A stretch of 64,000 nucleotides of DNA from DATAPD01 sp036265385 (GTDB lineage Bacteria; Acidobacteriota; Terriglobia; Terriglobales; Acidobacteriaceae): positions 186,001 through 250,000 of the forward strand of contig DATAPD010000067.1 in assembly GCA_036265385.1 (NCBI GenBank), read 5' to 3'. Positions 24,999 through 33,389 of the stretch are shown piece by piece (the first letter of the stretch is position 1; each line of letters begins with the position of its first letter). Made by a program: the position numbers and the translations under genes. The notes beneath the pieces are model-generated. The model searched no databases. It saw nothing but the letters and a program-made list of their open reading frames with translations, and had not been told where the DNA came from.

Positions 24999-26042
24999 TT
25001 GAGCTCACCCCCGAAAGCCCGTTTTCCTATCTCCGTCGTTCCCGGTTCCCAGACAGTCGCAGCCGAGTCTGCTTCTCTTCGCCGCGCGCCGCGCATCTTG
25101 GTGGTGGATGATCAACCCGAGGGAGCGGTGTTGATGCGCGAGCTGCTCATGATGCGTGGGTACAACGCAGATGTCGTGCATCGCGCGGAAGATGCAGAAG
25201 CTGAGATTCGAAGCAATCCTCCCGACTTGATCCTGCTCGACGTTGTGATGCCGGGTAAATCCGGCTATGACCTTTGCCGGGAACTCAAAGAAGATCCCGC
25301 AACGCGGCTGATCCCCATTGTTCTCATCACCGGGCTTTCCGACCGACAGGATCGAGTACGCGGCATCGAGGCTGGCGCTGACGATTTTCTTAACAAGCCG
25401 ATCTATCCCGAAGAGCTTTTTGCGCGGGTCAAGTCGCTGATCAAACTGAAGGAATTCACGGATGAGCTGGAAAACGCCGAGTCTGTCCTGTGCACGCTTG
25501 GGCTGAGTGTCGAGTCGCGCGATCCCTACACCGAGGGGCATTGCGAGCGCCTGGCGGAAAAGGCTGCCGAGTTAGGTCGACATTTGGGCTTGGACGACGA
25601 GTCCATTGTGGCCTTGAGGCGCGGCGGCTACCTTCACGATCTCGGCAAGATTGCTGTTCCGGATGAGATCCTGAAGAAGGGCTCTGACCTGACGCCGCGT
25701 GAATGGGAAGTCATGAAACAGCATCCCATAACCGGCGAAAATATCTGCAAGCCCTTGAAGTCGCTCCGACTGGTACTACCGATCATTCGACATCATCATG
25801 AGCATTCTGACGGCTCGGGATACCCCGATGGCCTGCGGAAGGGTGAGATTCCGCTGCTTCCAAGGATTTTGCAAGTCGTTGATGTTTATGACGCGCTGCG
25901 CACCGCCCGTCCTTACAAACCGGCCCTCAACCACCAGCAATCGACAGAAACGATGGTGAAAGAGGCGCAGAACGGGTTGTGGGATGAGGAGTTGGTTCAG
26001 GAATTTCTCTCGCTGCTGGAAAAAAAAAGACAAGTGGCGTAA
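24999..26042 (+). CDS. Response regulator with HD-GYP phosphodiesterase output
   Basis: A 347-aa cytosolic protein. The N-terminal receiver domain (about residues 32-150) has the VVDDQ acidic pair, the phospho-acceptor in LILLDVVMPG, the ITG switch Thr and the NKP Lys. A helical linker leads to an HD-GYP domain (about 165-345) with HDLGKIAVPDEIL, HHHEHSDGSGYPDGL and the downstream DVYDAL. Phosphorylation would control c-di-GMP hydrolysis. TTG 24999 is the furthest plausible start with the promoter upstream. No histidine kinase adjoins it. Confidence 0.9.
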   Translation: MSSPPKARFPISVVPGSQTVAAESASLRRAPRILVVDDQPEGAVLMRELLMMRGYNADVVHRAEDAEAEIRSNPPDLILLDVVMPGKSGYDLCRELKEDPATRLIPIVLITGLSDRQDRVRGIEAGADDFLNKPIYPEELFARVKSLIKLKEFTDELENAESVLCTLGLSVESRDPYTEGHCERLAEKAAELGRHLGLDDESIVALRRGGYLHDLGKIAVPDEILKKGSDLTPREWEVMKQHPITGENICKPLKSLRLVLPIIRHHHEHSDGSGYPDGLRKGEIPLLPRILQVVDVYDALRTARPYKPALNHQQSTETMVKEAQNGLWDEELVQEFLSLLEKKRQVA

Positions 26043-26117
26043 AGAGGAAGTCAATAGTCATCTGAACGGAACAAACGTAAGCTGGTAAGGCGCGATTGCT
26101 GGCCGGTTGCGCTGAAC

Positions 26118-26861
26118 ATGCCCCGCTACTCCATCGTCATTCCCGCCTACAACGAAAGTGCCCGAATCGGCGCCACTCTTGAACGGATCGGTGCCTATGC
26201 CATCGAGCAGGGGTGGGATCTGGAACTGCTCGTCGTGAATGACGGCTCGCGCGACAACACCGTAGAGATCGTTACCGGTTTCGCGCAGAAGTATCCCTTT
26301 GTCCGCATTCTCGAAAATCCAGGAAATCGCGGGAAGGGTTACAGCGTGCGCAACGGAATGTTACACGCGCAAGGTGAGATATTCCTGTTCAGCGATGCGG
26401 ATCTTTCTTCACCCATTGAAGAAGCGCCAAAGCTTTTTGACGCCATCGCGGCGGGGGCGGATGTGGCAGTTGGGTCGCGCTGGCTCCGTCCAGAATTGCA
26501 GACGCAGCGCCAGCCACTTCTTCGACAGATCTACGGCCGCGTTTTCAACTTATTTCTGCGCATCATGCTCGGGCTGAACTTCCGCGATACGCAATGCGGA
26601 TTCAAGGCATTCACCAGGCCAGCAGCACAGCAGATTTTTCCGTTGCAGAGAATTGAGCGATGGGGGTTTGATCCAGAGATTTTGTACCTGGCGCGGCGCT
26701 TGGGATTCCGTTCAGTCGAGATTCCAGTCCGCTGGGCGCACAGTGCAGGAACAAGATTGCATCCATTGCGCGATGGGATCCGCATGGGATGGGAAGTTCT
26801 ACACGTGCGCTGGTATGCGTGGACCGGGAAATACAGAGCAAGTCGCCAAGCGCGTGCGTGA
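26118..26861 (+). CDS. Family 2 glycosyltransferase (dolichyl/polyprenyl-phosphate glucosyltransferase-like)
   Basis: A 247-aa GT-A enzyme starting SIVIPAYNESARIG, with VVNDGSRDNT, FLFSDADLSSP (DxD metal site) and GSRWL; RDTQCGFKAF and ERWGFDPEILYLARRLG are typical of the ALG5/DPG-synthase-like subgroup. It would transfer a sugar from NDP-sugar to a lipid phosphate at the cytosolic membrane face. No strong TM helices are present. It follows the HD-GYP regulator by 75 bases. A small GCGTGA-gtc-TCACGC hairpin spans the stop codon (26856-26870). Confidence 0.87.
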   Translation: MPRYSIVIPAYNESARIGATLERIGAYAIEQGWDLELLVVNDGSRDNTVEIVTGFAQKYPFVRILENPGNRGKGYSVRNGMLHAQGEIFLFSDADLSSPIEEAPKLFDAIAAGADVAVGSRWLRPELQTQRQPLLRQIYGRVFNLFLRIMLGLNFRDTQCGFKAFTRPAAQQIFPLQRIERWGFDPEILYLARRLGFRSVEIPVRWAHSAGTRLHPLRDGIRMGWEVLHVRWYAWTGKYRASRQARA

Positions 26862-26879
26862 GTCTCACGCGATCTGCGG

Positions 26880-27131
26880 CTAAGAAGCCATCCAAAAGAT
26901 TTCAGGATCGACGGGCGTTACCGTGATCCCCTTTTCCGTACGGACCACAGTCAATTGCGTAGCACACGTGTCGCATAACCAAAAATATTCGATGCGCAGA
27001 GGAGATTTTTTCTCGAACGCAAGCGGTTCGGTGTCGGTAGGTGGTGACCGCCGTTCCCAACGAAACAGCTTCCCACGGTGTAAGTAGAGAAAAGACTCCG
27101 AGCAGTCGGGATTCGCGCACTTCGACAACAT
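26880..27131 (-). CDS. Small zinc-ribbon-like protein
   Basis: An 83-aa protein with CANPDCSESF near the N-terminus and WLCDTCATQL near residue 55: two CxxxC/CxxC knuckles that could form one zinc site. No function known. ATG 27131 is preferred because GGGAGG lies about 6 bases upstream and the first Cys pair follows directly; the in-frame start at 27203 adds an unlike N-terminus. The 210 bases beyond its start up to leuB hold no supported gene. Confidence 0.65.
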   Translation of the reverse strand: MLSKCANPDCSESFLYLHRGKLFRWERRSPPTDTEPLAFEKKSPLRIEYFWLCDTCATQLTVVRTEKGITVTPVDPEIFWMAS

Positions 27132-27341
27132 GGGGGACCTCCCAGAAAGGAACTGGAGGCAAGTGCTGGCGCGGAACTCTCGGCTGGACCCGTCGCTCAG
27201 CAAAATTATCTAAGTTGGTTGAGTGTCCTACTGGAATCGTACACCCGTTCGGAAAACGGAAGATGAAGATTTGTAAAAAATCGAAACGGCCTGTGTTGCG
27301 AAATTACACAGGAGAAGAGTAACTGTTCATCGTTGAGTCGA

Positions 27342-28418
27342 TCAGTGAGCGTTCAACACGGAGACAACCCTCGCGCCCATCTCCGATGTCGATAGCGCGG
27401 ACTCTCCGGAGCGCGCTAAATCTTTGGTTCGGCATCCCTGAGACAAAACGGTTCCCACGGCAGTTTCGATGGATTCCGCTTCGTGCTCCAGATGAAAAGA
27501 GTGTCGAAGCATCATCCCAATGGAAAGGATCGCGCCCAATGGGTTTGCAATCCCTTTTCCTGCGATGTCGGGCGCTGAACCATGGACGGGTTCATAGAGG
27601 CCGACTTTTCCACCGATGCTTGCAGACGCGAGTAAGCCGAGAGATCCACAAACTCCACCAGCCTGGTCGGAAAGGATGTCGCCGAACATGTTCTCCGTAA
27701 GGACGACATCGAATTCGGTCGGCTTCATCACGAGAAGCATAGCGGCGGAGTCGATGTATTGGTGCGCGAGAGAGATATTGGGATATTCAGCGGCCACACC
27801 CGTAACTACTTCCCGCCACAGACGGGAGCACTCGAGAACATTGGACTTGTCGACGGAAAGAATTTTTTTGCGGCGCTTGCCCGCCAGATCAAAAGCGACA
27901 CGCGCAATGCGTTCAACCTCCGATTCGCTATAACGCATGGTGTTGATCGCGACTCGCGCGCCGGGCTCTCCATCGAGTGACCGTGGCTGGCCGAAATACA
28001 AGCCTCCGAGCAATTCGCGCACGATCATGATGTTGGTGCCGTGAACAACGTCGGCACGAAGTGGTGAAGAGGTTTCGAGCGCGGCATAACACACGGCAGG
28101 ACGAAGATTTGCATACGCACCCAATTCCTGCCGCAGCCGCAAGAGTCCTGCCTCGGGGCGCTTGAGACGAGGATAGCTGTCGAAGGCTGGGCCGCCGACG
28201 GCACCCAGCAACACGGCGTCGGCAGAAAGGCAGGCGTCGAGCGTGTCCGGGGGAAGAGGGTCTCCGCTTGCAACGAGTGCGGCGCCACCGATGTTTTTTG
28301 TGGTGTGTTTCAGCGTGTGGCCGAATTTCTGAGCGACAGCCCGGAGGACCGCGATGGCTTGATTCGTAACTTCGGGGCCAATCCCGTCGCCGGGTACGAC
28401 AGCGATGTTCAATTGCAT
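27342..28418 (-). CDS. leuB: 3-isopropylmalate dehydrogenase
   Basis: A 358-aa NAD-dependent enzyme of leucine synthesis that oxidises 3-isopropylmalate. Visible: N-terminal VVPGDGIGPEV, RELLGGLYFGQPR substrate loop, DKSNVLE, and the metal-binding ENMFGDILSDQAGG. GSAPDIAGKGIANP is the NAD-binding loop. Length is standard. It lies 160 bases downstream of leuA on the same strand, probably one transcript. leuC and leuD are not in this window. Confidence 0.96.
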   Translation of the reverse strand: MQLNIAVVPGDGIGPEVTNQAIAVLRAVAQKFGHTLKHTTKNIGGAALVASGDPLPPDTLDACLSADAVLLGAVGGPAFDSYPRLKRPEAGLLRLRQELGAYANLRPAVCYAALETSSPLRADVVHGTNIMIVRELLGGLYFGQPRSLDGEPGARVAINTMRYSESEVERIARVAFDLAGKRRKKILSVDKSNVLECSRLWREVVTGVAAEYPNISLAHQYIDSAAMLLVMKPTEFDVVLTENMFGDILSDQAGGVCGSLGLLASASIGGKVGLYEPVHGSAPDIAGKGIANPLGAILSIGMMLRHSFHLEHEAESIETAVGTVLSQGCRTKDLARSGESALSTSEMGARVVSVLNAH

Positions 28419-28578
28419 GGAGTGAGAGTGTAAATGAGCGATGGGTTAGCTGGCTGCTGGCTTACACGCCGAGAGGTTTTCGTCTGTCGCAAGTCGCGGG
28501 AGCTGACGCGAGATCCCTCCGCGCGTCGAAAAAAGCGCGCGCGTTCGGGATGACGCCCGTACAAAAACTTTGATCGCC

Positions 28579-29910
28579 CTACACGCCCCAGAGATAGTCT
28601 TCCTGTTCCGCGTGGTGCTCGGCCATGGGGCTTATCGGAATACCGTGATCCGGCGGAATTGCTGCCGGGAACGGGCGTGCCGCACCGGCCACGGCTGCAG
28701 CGGCGAGGGCTGGAGGAATTGCTTCCACATGCGCAGGCGGAATGCGAGTGCCGTGCTCGCGCACCTCTCGGATCAACCCCAGCAAATCATGGTCCTGAAC
28801 CGTCTTGATTCGATCGGCAAGAACGACAAAGCGGCGATAGATTTCATCCAATTCGCGACGTTCGAATTCGTATCCCAGGTGGCCACAGCGGACGGCGAGG
28901 GCATGTCGTCCTGAGTGTTTTCCGAGCACGATCTGCGAGTCGGGAACGCCAACCGAACGAGGCGTCATGATCTCGTAGGTGAGTGGGTTCTTCAGCATGC
29001 CATCCTGATGAATGCCCGCTTCGTGGGCGAAGGCATTGCGTCCGGTGACAGCCTTGTTGGGCTGCACGTTGACTTTCGTGATCTCGCTCAGCAACTGGCT
29101 CGACGGATAAAGATGTTCGCTAACTATCGCAGTATCGAATGCGAAGTGGTCCGGGCGTACGCGCATGGCCATTACGATTTCTTCGAGGGCTGCGTTGCCC
29201 GCGCGTTCGCCGATTCCATTCACCGTGCACTCCACCTGGCGCGCGCCTGCTTGTAGGGCGGCCAGCGTATTTGCCACCGCCAATCCCAGATCGTCATGAC
29301 AGTGCGTGGAGATTACAACGTTCTCCATGCCGCGCACTTTTTGGCGGATGTCGCGGATGAGGTTGCCGTACTCCTCGGGCATCGCACAGCCGACGGTGTC
29401 CGGGATATTGAGGATTGTGGCGCCAGCTTCGACAACAGCGCTGAGCACTTCCATGAGGAAGCTGTGCTCGGTGCGAGTTGCATCTTCGGGCGAGAACTGC
29501 ACTTCGGGGCAGAGTGACTTTGCGAGGCGTACAGATTCCGCGGCCTGCTTCAGGCAATGCTCGCGTGTCATCTTCAACTTGTGAGTCAGATGGATATCGG
29601 AGGTCGCGAGGAAGGTGTGGATGCGCGGCCGGGCAGCATCTTTTACGGCGGCAGCGGCACGTTCAATGTCGGGAGTGCAGCAGCGCGCGAGGGCGGCAAC
29701 GATCGGCCGGCGAAACTGTGCTGCAATCGCCTGGACCGACTCGAAGTCGCCATCCGAGGCGATCGGAAACCCTGCTTCGATCACGTCGACTCCGAGTCGC
29801 TCGAGCTGCTGGGCCATGCGCAATTTTTCGCGCACGTTCATGCTGCAACCAGGAGACTGCTCGCCGTCCCGCAACGTGGTATCGAAAACTGTGATCTTTG
29901 CCCGCTCCAT
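28579..29910 (-). CDS. leuA: 2-isopropylmalate synthase-like enzyme lacking the C-terminal regulatory domain
   Basis: A 443-aa DRE-TIM metallolyase: FDTTLRDGEQSPG, HTFLATSDIH, STHCHDDLGLAVANT (metal His-x-His), GIGERAGNAALEE, GRNAFAHEAGIHQDG and VLGKHSGRHAL. It condenses acetyl-CoA with 2-oxoisovalerate. After about residue 380 the usual LeuA dimer/allosteric domain (roughly 120 residues) is absent; the protein ends in about 55 Ala/Pro-rich residues. Only 158 bases separate its stop from leuB, so no frameshifted remnant of that domain is present. GGGAGG before the ATG supports the start. A close relative with another 2-oxo acid substrate cannot be excluded, but leuB adjacency favours LeuA. 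Confidence 0.88.
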   Translation of the reverse strand: MERAKITVFDTTLRDGEQSPGCSMNVREKLRMAQQLERLGVDVIEAGFPIASDGDFESVQAIAAQFRRPIVAALARCCTPDIERAAAAVKDAARPRIHTFLATSDIHLTHKLKMTREHCLKQAAESVRLAKSLCPEVQFSPEDATRTEHSFLMEVLSAVVEAGATILNIPDTVGCAMPEEYGNLIRDIRQKVRGMENVVISTHCHDDLGLAVANTLAALQAGARQVECTVNGIGERAGNAALEEIVMAMRVRPDHFAFDTAIVSEHLYPSSQLLSEITKVNVQPNKAVTGRNAFAHEAGIHQDGMLKNPLTYEIMTPRSVGVPDSQIVLGKHSGRHALAVRCGHLGYEFERRELDEIYRRFVVLADRIKTVQDHDLLGLIREVREHGTRIPPAHVEAIPPALAAAAVAGAARPFPAAIPPDHGIPISPMAEHHAEQEDYLWGV

Positions 29911-30232
29911 TGCCTGAAACCTCCCAAAGATGAAGGCTTTATGCTACTGAGAATGGGATATGAAGCAAAGCTTATATTTGTTGACTGTCTATAAGAACCG
30001 CTACTACTATTAGAAAATCTGAATATAGGCGTGCAGTGTATTAACGTGCACCGAGGAGTGAGTTGTACGACTCCGCCAGACCGCGCTGAGCCGGAAGGTC
30101 TTTCTGCAACTCTTAGGAATTGGCCCCGGAGGGAGCACTAAGTTAGCACAAAAAGTAGCTGGCAGCTAGTAGTTGGTGGCAAGTGACCGCTACTGACACG
30201 AACGCGGACTGCGAACTACTGACTACCGATCT
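29911..30232. other. Divergent leuA / LysR intergenic region
   Basis: 322 bases without a gene. The AT-rich half near leuA holds the dyad listed separately and a possible rightward promoter: TTGACT at 29981-29986 and TACTAT at 30005-30010, 18 bases apart. The half near the LysR gene (about 30150-30230) holds short-period repeat sequence of the TAGTAGCTGG / ACTACTGAC type. I searched by eye for a T-box or leucine-rich leader peptide in front of leuA and saw none. Confidence 0.5.
29971..29995. promoter_or_regulatory. Candidate LysR-type operator dyad
   Basis: CTTATA (29971-29976) and TATAAG (29990-29995) are perfect inverted arms separated by 13 bases, with the LysR-box T-N11-A pattern inside. 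It sits 61 bases before the leuA start codon and between divergent leuA and LysR genes, the classic place for such a site. Confidence 0.45.
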
Positions 30233-31150
30233 ATGGACCTATCTCAACTAGAAGTTTTTCTTGCGGTGGCGCGCGAAGGGCGCTTCTCTCGCGCAGCGGA
30301 GAAGTTGTTTCGGACACAATCGGCGGTCAGCCAGACCGTCCGCAAACTTGAGCAAGAGATTGGCGAGCCGCTATTCGATCGCTCGTCCCGCGAAGGTGTG
30401 TTGACGGATGCTGGGCGCGTCCTGAAGGAATATGCGGAGAAGTTGTTGAACCTCCGCGAGGATGCACAGGAAGCGCTGGTTGAACTGCGCGAGTTGCAGA
30501 AAGGGAAGCTCGCGCTGGCGGCGAACGAATTCACGGTGCTGTATCTATTGACCGTGCTTGGGGAGTTCCGTCGGCTTCATCCGATGATCAAAATCAGCGT
30601 GCAACGGGCGCTGGGAAGTCACATTCCGGATGACATTCTGAATCACTCGATTGAAATGGGCGTGCTGTCGTACGACCCGGAGGATGAACGGTTGCACTCC
30701 ATTGTCGTTTATCAGGACGAGTTGGCATTCGTGGTTCCTCCCAATCATCCACTGGCGTCTGAGAAGACAGTCAGCATCCTGCAGTTGGGGGCGGAGGCGT
30801 TCGTGGCGCACATCGTTTCGTCGCCATATCGAGACAAGGTCATTCAAACATTTCGCCGGTACAAGACGCCGCTACACATGGCGATCGAACTGCCGACGTT
30901 GCAGGCCATCAAGCGCTTCGTCGCGATGGGGAATGGCGTGGCGTTGGTGCCGCGCATCAGCGTGGAGAACGAGTTGGCACGGAGAGAGCTAGTCCATATT
31001 CCGGTGAAGGAACTGGACCTGCAGCGGAAGCTGCGGCTGGTGTATCGCAAGGGCGGAGTGGTGTCCCATGCCGGCCGTGCCTTCCTAGCGGTCGCAGAAG
31101 CCGTGGCAAACGATAATCCGGAACGGTATCGGTTTCAGAGGGAATCCTGA
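30233..31150 (+). CDS. LysR-family transcriptional regulator
   Basis: A 305-aa regulator. The N-terminal winged helix has SQLEVFLAVAREGRFSRAAEKL followed by SAVSQTVRKLEQEIGEPLFDR. The remainder is the periplasmic-binding-like effector domain (about 92-295). Being divergent from leuA, with a dyad between them, it may control leucine synthesis and sense a pathway intermediate, but it cannot be assigned to a named subgroup by eye. The gene ends at a strong terminator. Confidence 0.9.
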   Translation: MDLSQLEVFLAVAREGRFSRAAEKLFRTQSAVSQTVRKLEQEIGEPLFDRSSREGVLTDAGRVLKEYAEKLLNLREDAQEALVELRELQKGKLALAANEFTVLYLLTVLGEFRRLHPMIKISVQRALGSHIPDDILNHSIEMGVLSYDPEDERLHSIVVYQDELAFVVPPNHPLASEKTVSILQLGAEAFVAHIVSSPYRDKVIQTFRRYKTPLHMAIELPTLQAIKRFVAMGNGVALVPRISVENELARRELVHIPVKELDLQRKLRLVYRKGGVVSHAGRAFLAVAEAVANDNPERYRFQRES

Positions 31151-31158
31151 AAAGGAAA

Positions 31159-31198
31159 GGGCCGACGGAAAGTTTTCCGCGGCCCAGAAATTTTGTTT
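31159..31198 (+). terminator. Rho-independent terminator
   Basis: GGGCC (31159-31163) pairs with GGCCC (31181-31185), with an inner CGGAAA/TTCCG stem, followed by AGAAATTTTGTTTGT. It serves the LysR gene and may work in both directions, since the STAS gene converges on it. Confidence 0.65.
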
Positions 31199-31206
31199 GT
31201 CGATGC

Positions 31207-31617
31207 TTACGAATGCAGGGCGCGAATTCCCTCATCGAGATTGTCGTGCACATCGAACAGTGAAGTGAGATTGGTCAAATCCAACACATTGTGCACTCGC
31301 TGGTTGGCGCACAAGAACGCGATGGAGTGCCCATGGCCCGCAGACCACATGTAAAGCGTGACGAGCTCGCCAAGGCCTGCGCTGTCGATTCGGTCGACAT
31401 GCGTGAGATCGACAAGCAGGCGCCGCGTCATGGAAAGTAAATCGCTAACGATGGAAGTGAGCTCGGTCGCATTCTGCCGATAGACCAATCGGCCGCGACA
31501 GCGAAGCAGTACGACATCGCCATAAAGGCGAAGTTCTAATTTCAGCGCGTTGGACGGCGCGGTGAGCGCAGGAGCGCCCGCAAATAAATCCGGGACTGTC
31601 ACATTTTCTGTATTCAT
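31207..31617 (-). CDS. STAS-domain (anti-sigma factor antagonist-like) protein
   Basis: A 136-aa protein whose STAS domain covers about residues 28-130: GDVVLLRCRGRLVY, then LLVDLTHVDRIDSAGLGELV, with Ser in the DSAGLG phosphorylation motif of SpoIIAA/RsbV-like antagonists. It probably competes for an anti-sigma kinase in the cytosol; no such kinase gene is adjacent. About 25 extra N-terminal residues lack a motif. Confidence 0.85.
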   Translation of the reverse strand: MNTENVTVPDLFAGAPALTAPSNALKLELRLYGDVVLLRCRGRLVYRQNATELTSIVSDLLSMTRRLLVDLTHVDRIDSAGLGELVTLYMWSAGHGHSIAFLCANQRVHNVLDLTNLTSLFDVHDNLDEGIRALHS

Positions 31618-31755
31618 GCCGTAAACTTACTAGTTTCCTGTCACGCGCAAGTTTCAGAGTTGTAAAGAGTCTGTAAATTCTTGTGTGCGCCACCGGGCAA
31701 CCTGGCATTCATGACGAAGTTCATACTGACATTGTGCTTACGGAGGAAATACCTC

Positions 31756-32478
31756 GTGAAGAAATCACTCGCTCTGGCCGGCCTGGTCCTGTTCGCGGCA
31801 TCTATGTTTGCGCAGGAGCAGCCGATGCCAAGAGTCGAACTGTACGGCGGATTTTCGCAGGCAATGGCAGATCCGTTTCAGGCGGGCACACGCGACTCGT
31901 TTCGCGGATGGAATGCTGCTTTTGATTTGAATGCCGCAAAGTGGCTCAGCCTGGTGGTCGAAGTCGGCGGCAACTACGGAACAGTCAAGCTGCCGGTTGC
32001 TGTGCCGACGCCATTCCCACCGTGTCCTCCGTTTTGCCCGACCTCGACGGACACTTTCAATGTCGACACGAAGCTGGGCACGTATCTTTTCGGCGTGCAT
32101 GTGCCGTATCGCAAGTCGGAGCGTTTCGTGCCGTACGCGAGCGCGCTGATCGGCAAGGCGACGGGGACAGGAGAAGTGGACCGCTTTAAAGAGACGAGCA
32201 GTGGTTTTGGAATGGCATTAGGTGGGGGCGTGGATGTTGGTTTGACCAAGCGGCTCGCGTGGCGTTTCCAGGCGGATTATCTGCGCACAGACTTCTACAA
32301 GCAGCCGCAAGACAATTATCGATTCCAGACAGGAATTGTTCTGCGATTCACCGGTGGGAAAAAGAAGAAGCGGTATCCGGAGATCGAGACGGAGCCGCCG
32401 GCGCCTGCTTCGACTGCGCCTGAACCGACGACGCCTCCGCCAACTACGCCGCCGGAGGAGAAGAAGCCGGATCAGTGA
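31756..32478 (+). CDS. Outer-membrane beta-barrel protein with Pro-rich tail
   Basis: A 240-aa secreted protein. The signal peptide is residues 1-20 (KKSLALAGLVLFAASMFA). The mature part alternates short hydrophobic strands with glycines as in small OmpA/OprF-like barrels; near the end WRFQADYLRTDFYKQPQDN precedes a terminal YRFQTGIVLRF strand. A basic KKKKR stretch and 28 Pro/Thr/Glu-rich residues follow, unusual after a barrel's last strand. GTG 31756 with GGAGG 9 bases upstream is the chosen start. It is related to the next gene. Confidence 0.8.
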   Translation: MKKSLALAGLVLFAASMFAQEQPMPRVELYGGFSQAMADPFQAGTRDSFRGWNAAFDLNAAKWLSLVVEVGGNYGTVKLPVAVPTPFPPCPPFCPTSTDTFNVDTKLGTYLFGVHVPYRKSERFVPYASALIGKATGTGEVDRFKETSSGFGMALGGGVDVGLTKRLAWRFQADYLRTDFYKQPQDNYRFQTGIVLRFTGGKKKKRYPEIETEPPAPASTAPEPTTPPPTTPPEEKKPDQ

Positions 32479-32642
32479 GGCGAATGCTGACGGGTTACAA
32501 ATCCGAGGCAACGGAATCGTATCGTCAGTGCGTTAGCGCGGTGGCCATCTTCGGACTTATAGCGCGGCACGCAGAGTCGCGGGCAACCTGGAAAATGTGA
32601 GCGCATCCAACCGAGACATCCTGTGATTCCGGAGGTTGTCTC

Positions 32643-33209
32643 GTGCACAACTGGCGTGCGTTGTGTGTTTGTTTGATTGTGTGTGCGGCGGCGAGTTGTG
32701 CATTCGCCCAGATTCCTGCTGTTCCGAGCGGCAACATCTTCATCGGATATTCCTACAATCGAGCGACGCTCAACGTAGACGGCAAGAGCAACCTGAATGG
32801 GTGGAATGGATCGCTCGAAGGGAGAATTTTTCCGTTTATCGGATTGGTTGCTGACCTCAGCGGATACTACGGGAACGGCAACGTGACGGCGGCGTGTCCA
32901 GTAGCAGGTGGTAGTCCGTGTCTTGTGAACCTAAATACGAAAGAACACAACTTTCTTTTTGGGCCGAGAGTGTCGTTTTCGGCAGGACGATTCCGTCCGT
33001 TTGCGCACGTGCTGGTAGGAGTGTCGCGAATCACGGTCGATGGTTTTGGATCGGATACCTCGTTTGGGTCAGCGTACGGAGGCGGTCTTGATTACAAACT
33101 GGGCGGACCGCTGCATTGGCGATTCCAGGGTGACTATCTGCAAACCCGCTTTTTCAGTAACAGGCAGAACGATTTCCGGTTCTCAACGGGAATTGTGTTT
33201 CATTTCTGA
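32643..33209 (+). CDS. Outer-membrane beta-barrel protein
   Basis: A 188-aa protein with a signal peptide (residues 1-22) and an eight-strand-like barrel ending in FRFSTGIVFHF, with a C-terminal Phe typical of outer-membrane proteins. The segment LHWRFQGDYLQTRFFSNRQND resembles the same region of the preceding gene, so the two are diverged paralogues. A short GGSPC loop pairs with a second Cys. Function unknown. It starts at GTG 32643. Confidence 0.78.
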   Translation: MHNWRALCVCLIVCAAASCAFAQIPAVPSGNIFIGYSYNRATLNVDGKSNLNGWNGSLEGRIFPFIGLVADLSGYYGNGNVTAACPVAGGSPCLVNLNTKEHNFLFGPRVSFSAGRFRPFAHVLVGVSRITVDGFGSDTSFGSAYGGGLDYKLGGPLHWRFQGDYLQTRFFSNRQNDFRFSTGIVFHF

Positions 33210-33218
33210 GCTAAATAA

Positions 33219-33285
33219 GCGCGATCGCGCAGGGACATAGCTCGCTATGTCCGCGTTCTGCGGACGCAGCAAGCTGCGTCCCTAC
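33219..33285. repeat. REP-like element: palindrome plus two tandem perfect hairpins
   Basis: GCGCGATCGCGC (33219-33230) is a perfect palindrome containing GCGATCGC. It is followed by hairpin 1, GGACATAGC-tc-GCTATGTCC (33233-33252), and hairpin 2, GGACGCAGC-aa-GCTGCGTCC (33262-33281). The two stems share GGAC..AGC and are bracketed by AGGGAC/GTCCCT, so they could also form one long structure. It looks like a dispersed repeat, not a terminator, as no T-run follows. The rest of the 460-base gap (33210-33669) holds only the candidate small ORF at 33390 and short-period repeats at about 33595-33660. Confidence 0.65.
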
Positions 33286-33369
33286 GGTGTTCTTTGAATG
33301 TGAGGACGGCAGCCAACTGGGTTGCCAAGGCGCTGAACTTAGGGGGTTCCGCGGCGCATTTTTCCAAGC

Positions 33370-33375
33370 TATAAT
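33370..33375 (+). promoter_or_regulatory. -10 box (TATAAT) upstream of small ORF / aminotransferase gene
   Basis: Perfect TATAAT, with TTCCGC 17 bases upstream as a poor -35. It may drive the aminotransferase gene with a long (about 290-base) leader that contains the 40-codon ORF. Confidence 0.4.
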
Positions 33376-33389
33376 CGAAAGTAGCTGTC

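Noticed and set aside
27263..27322. 19-codon ORF with Lys-rich product near leuB
   Set aside because: Too short, lacks promoter or homologue; probably chance in a non-coding gap.
29911..30232. T-box or leucine-attenuator leader before leuA
   Set aside because: No run of leucine codons, no T-box sequence and no terminator/antiterminator pair were visible on the leuA strand.
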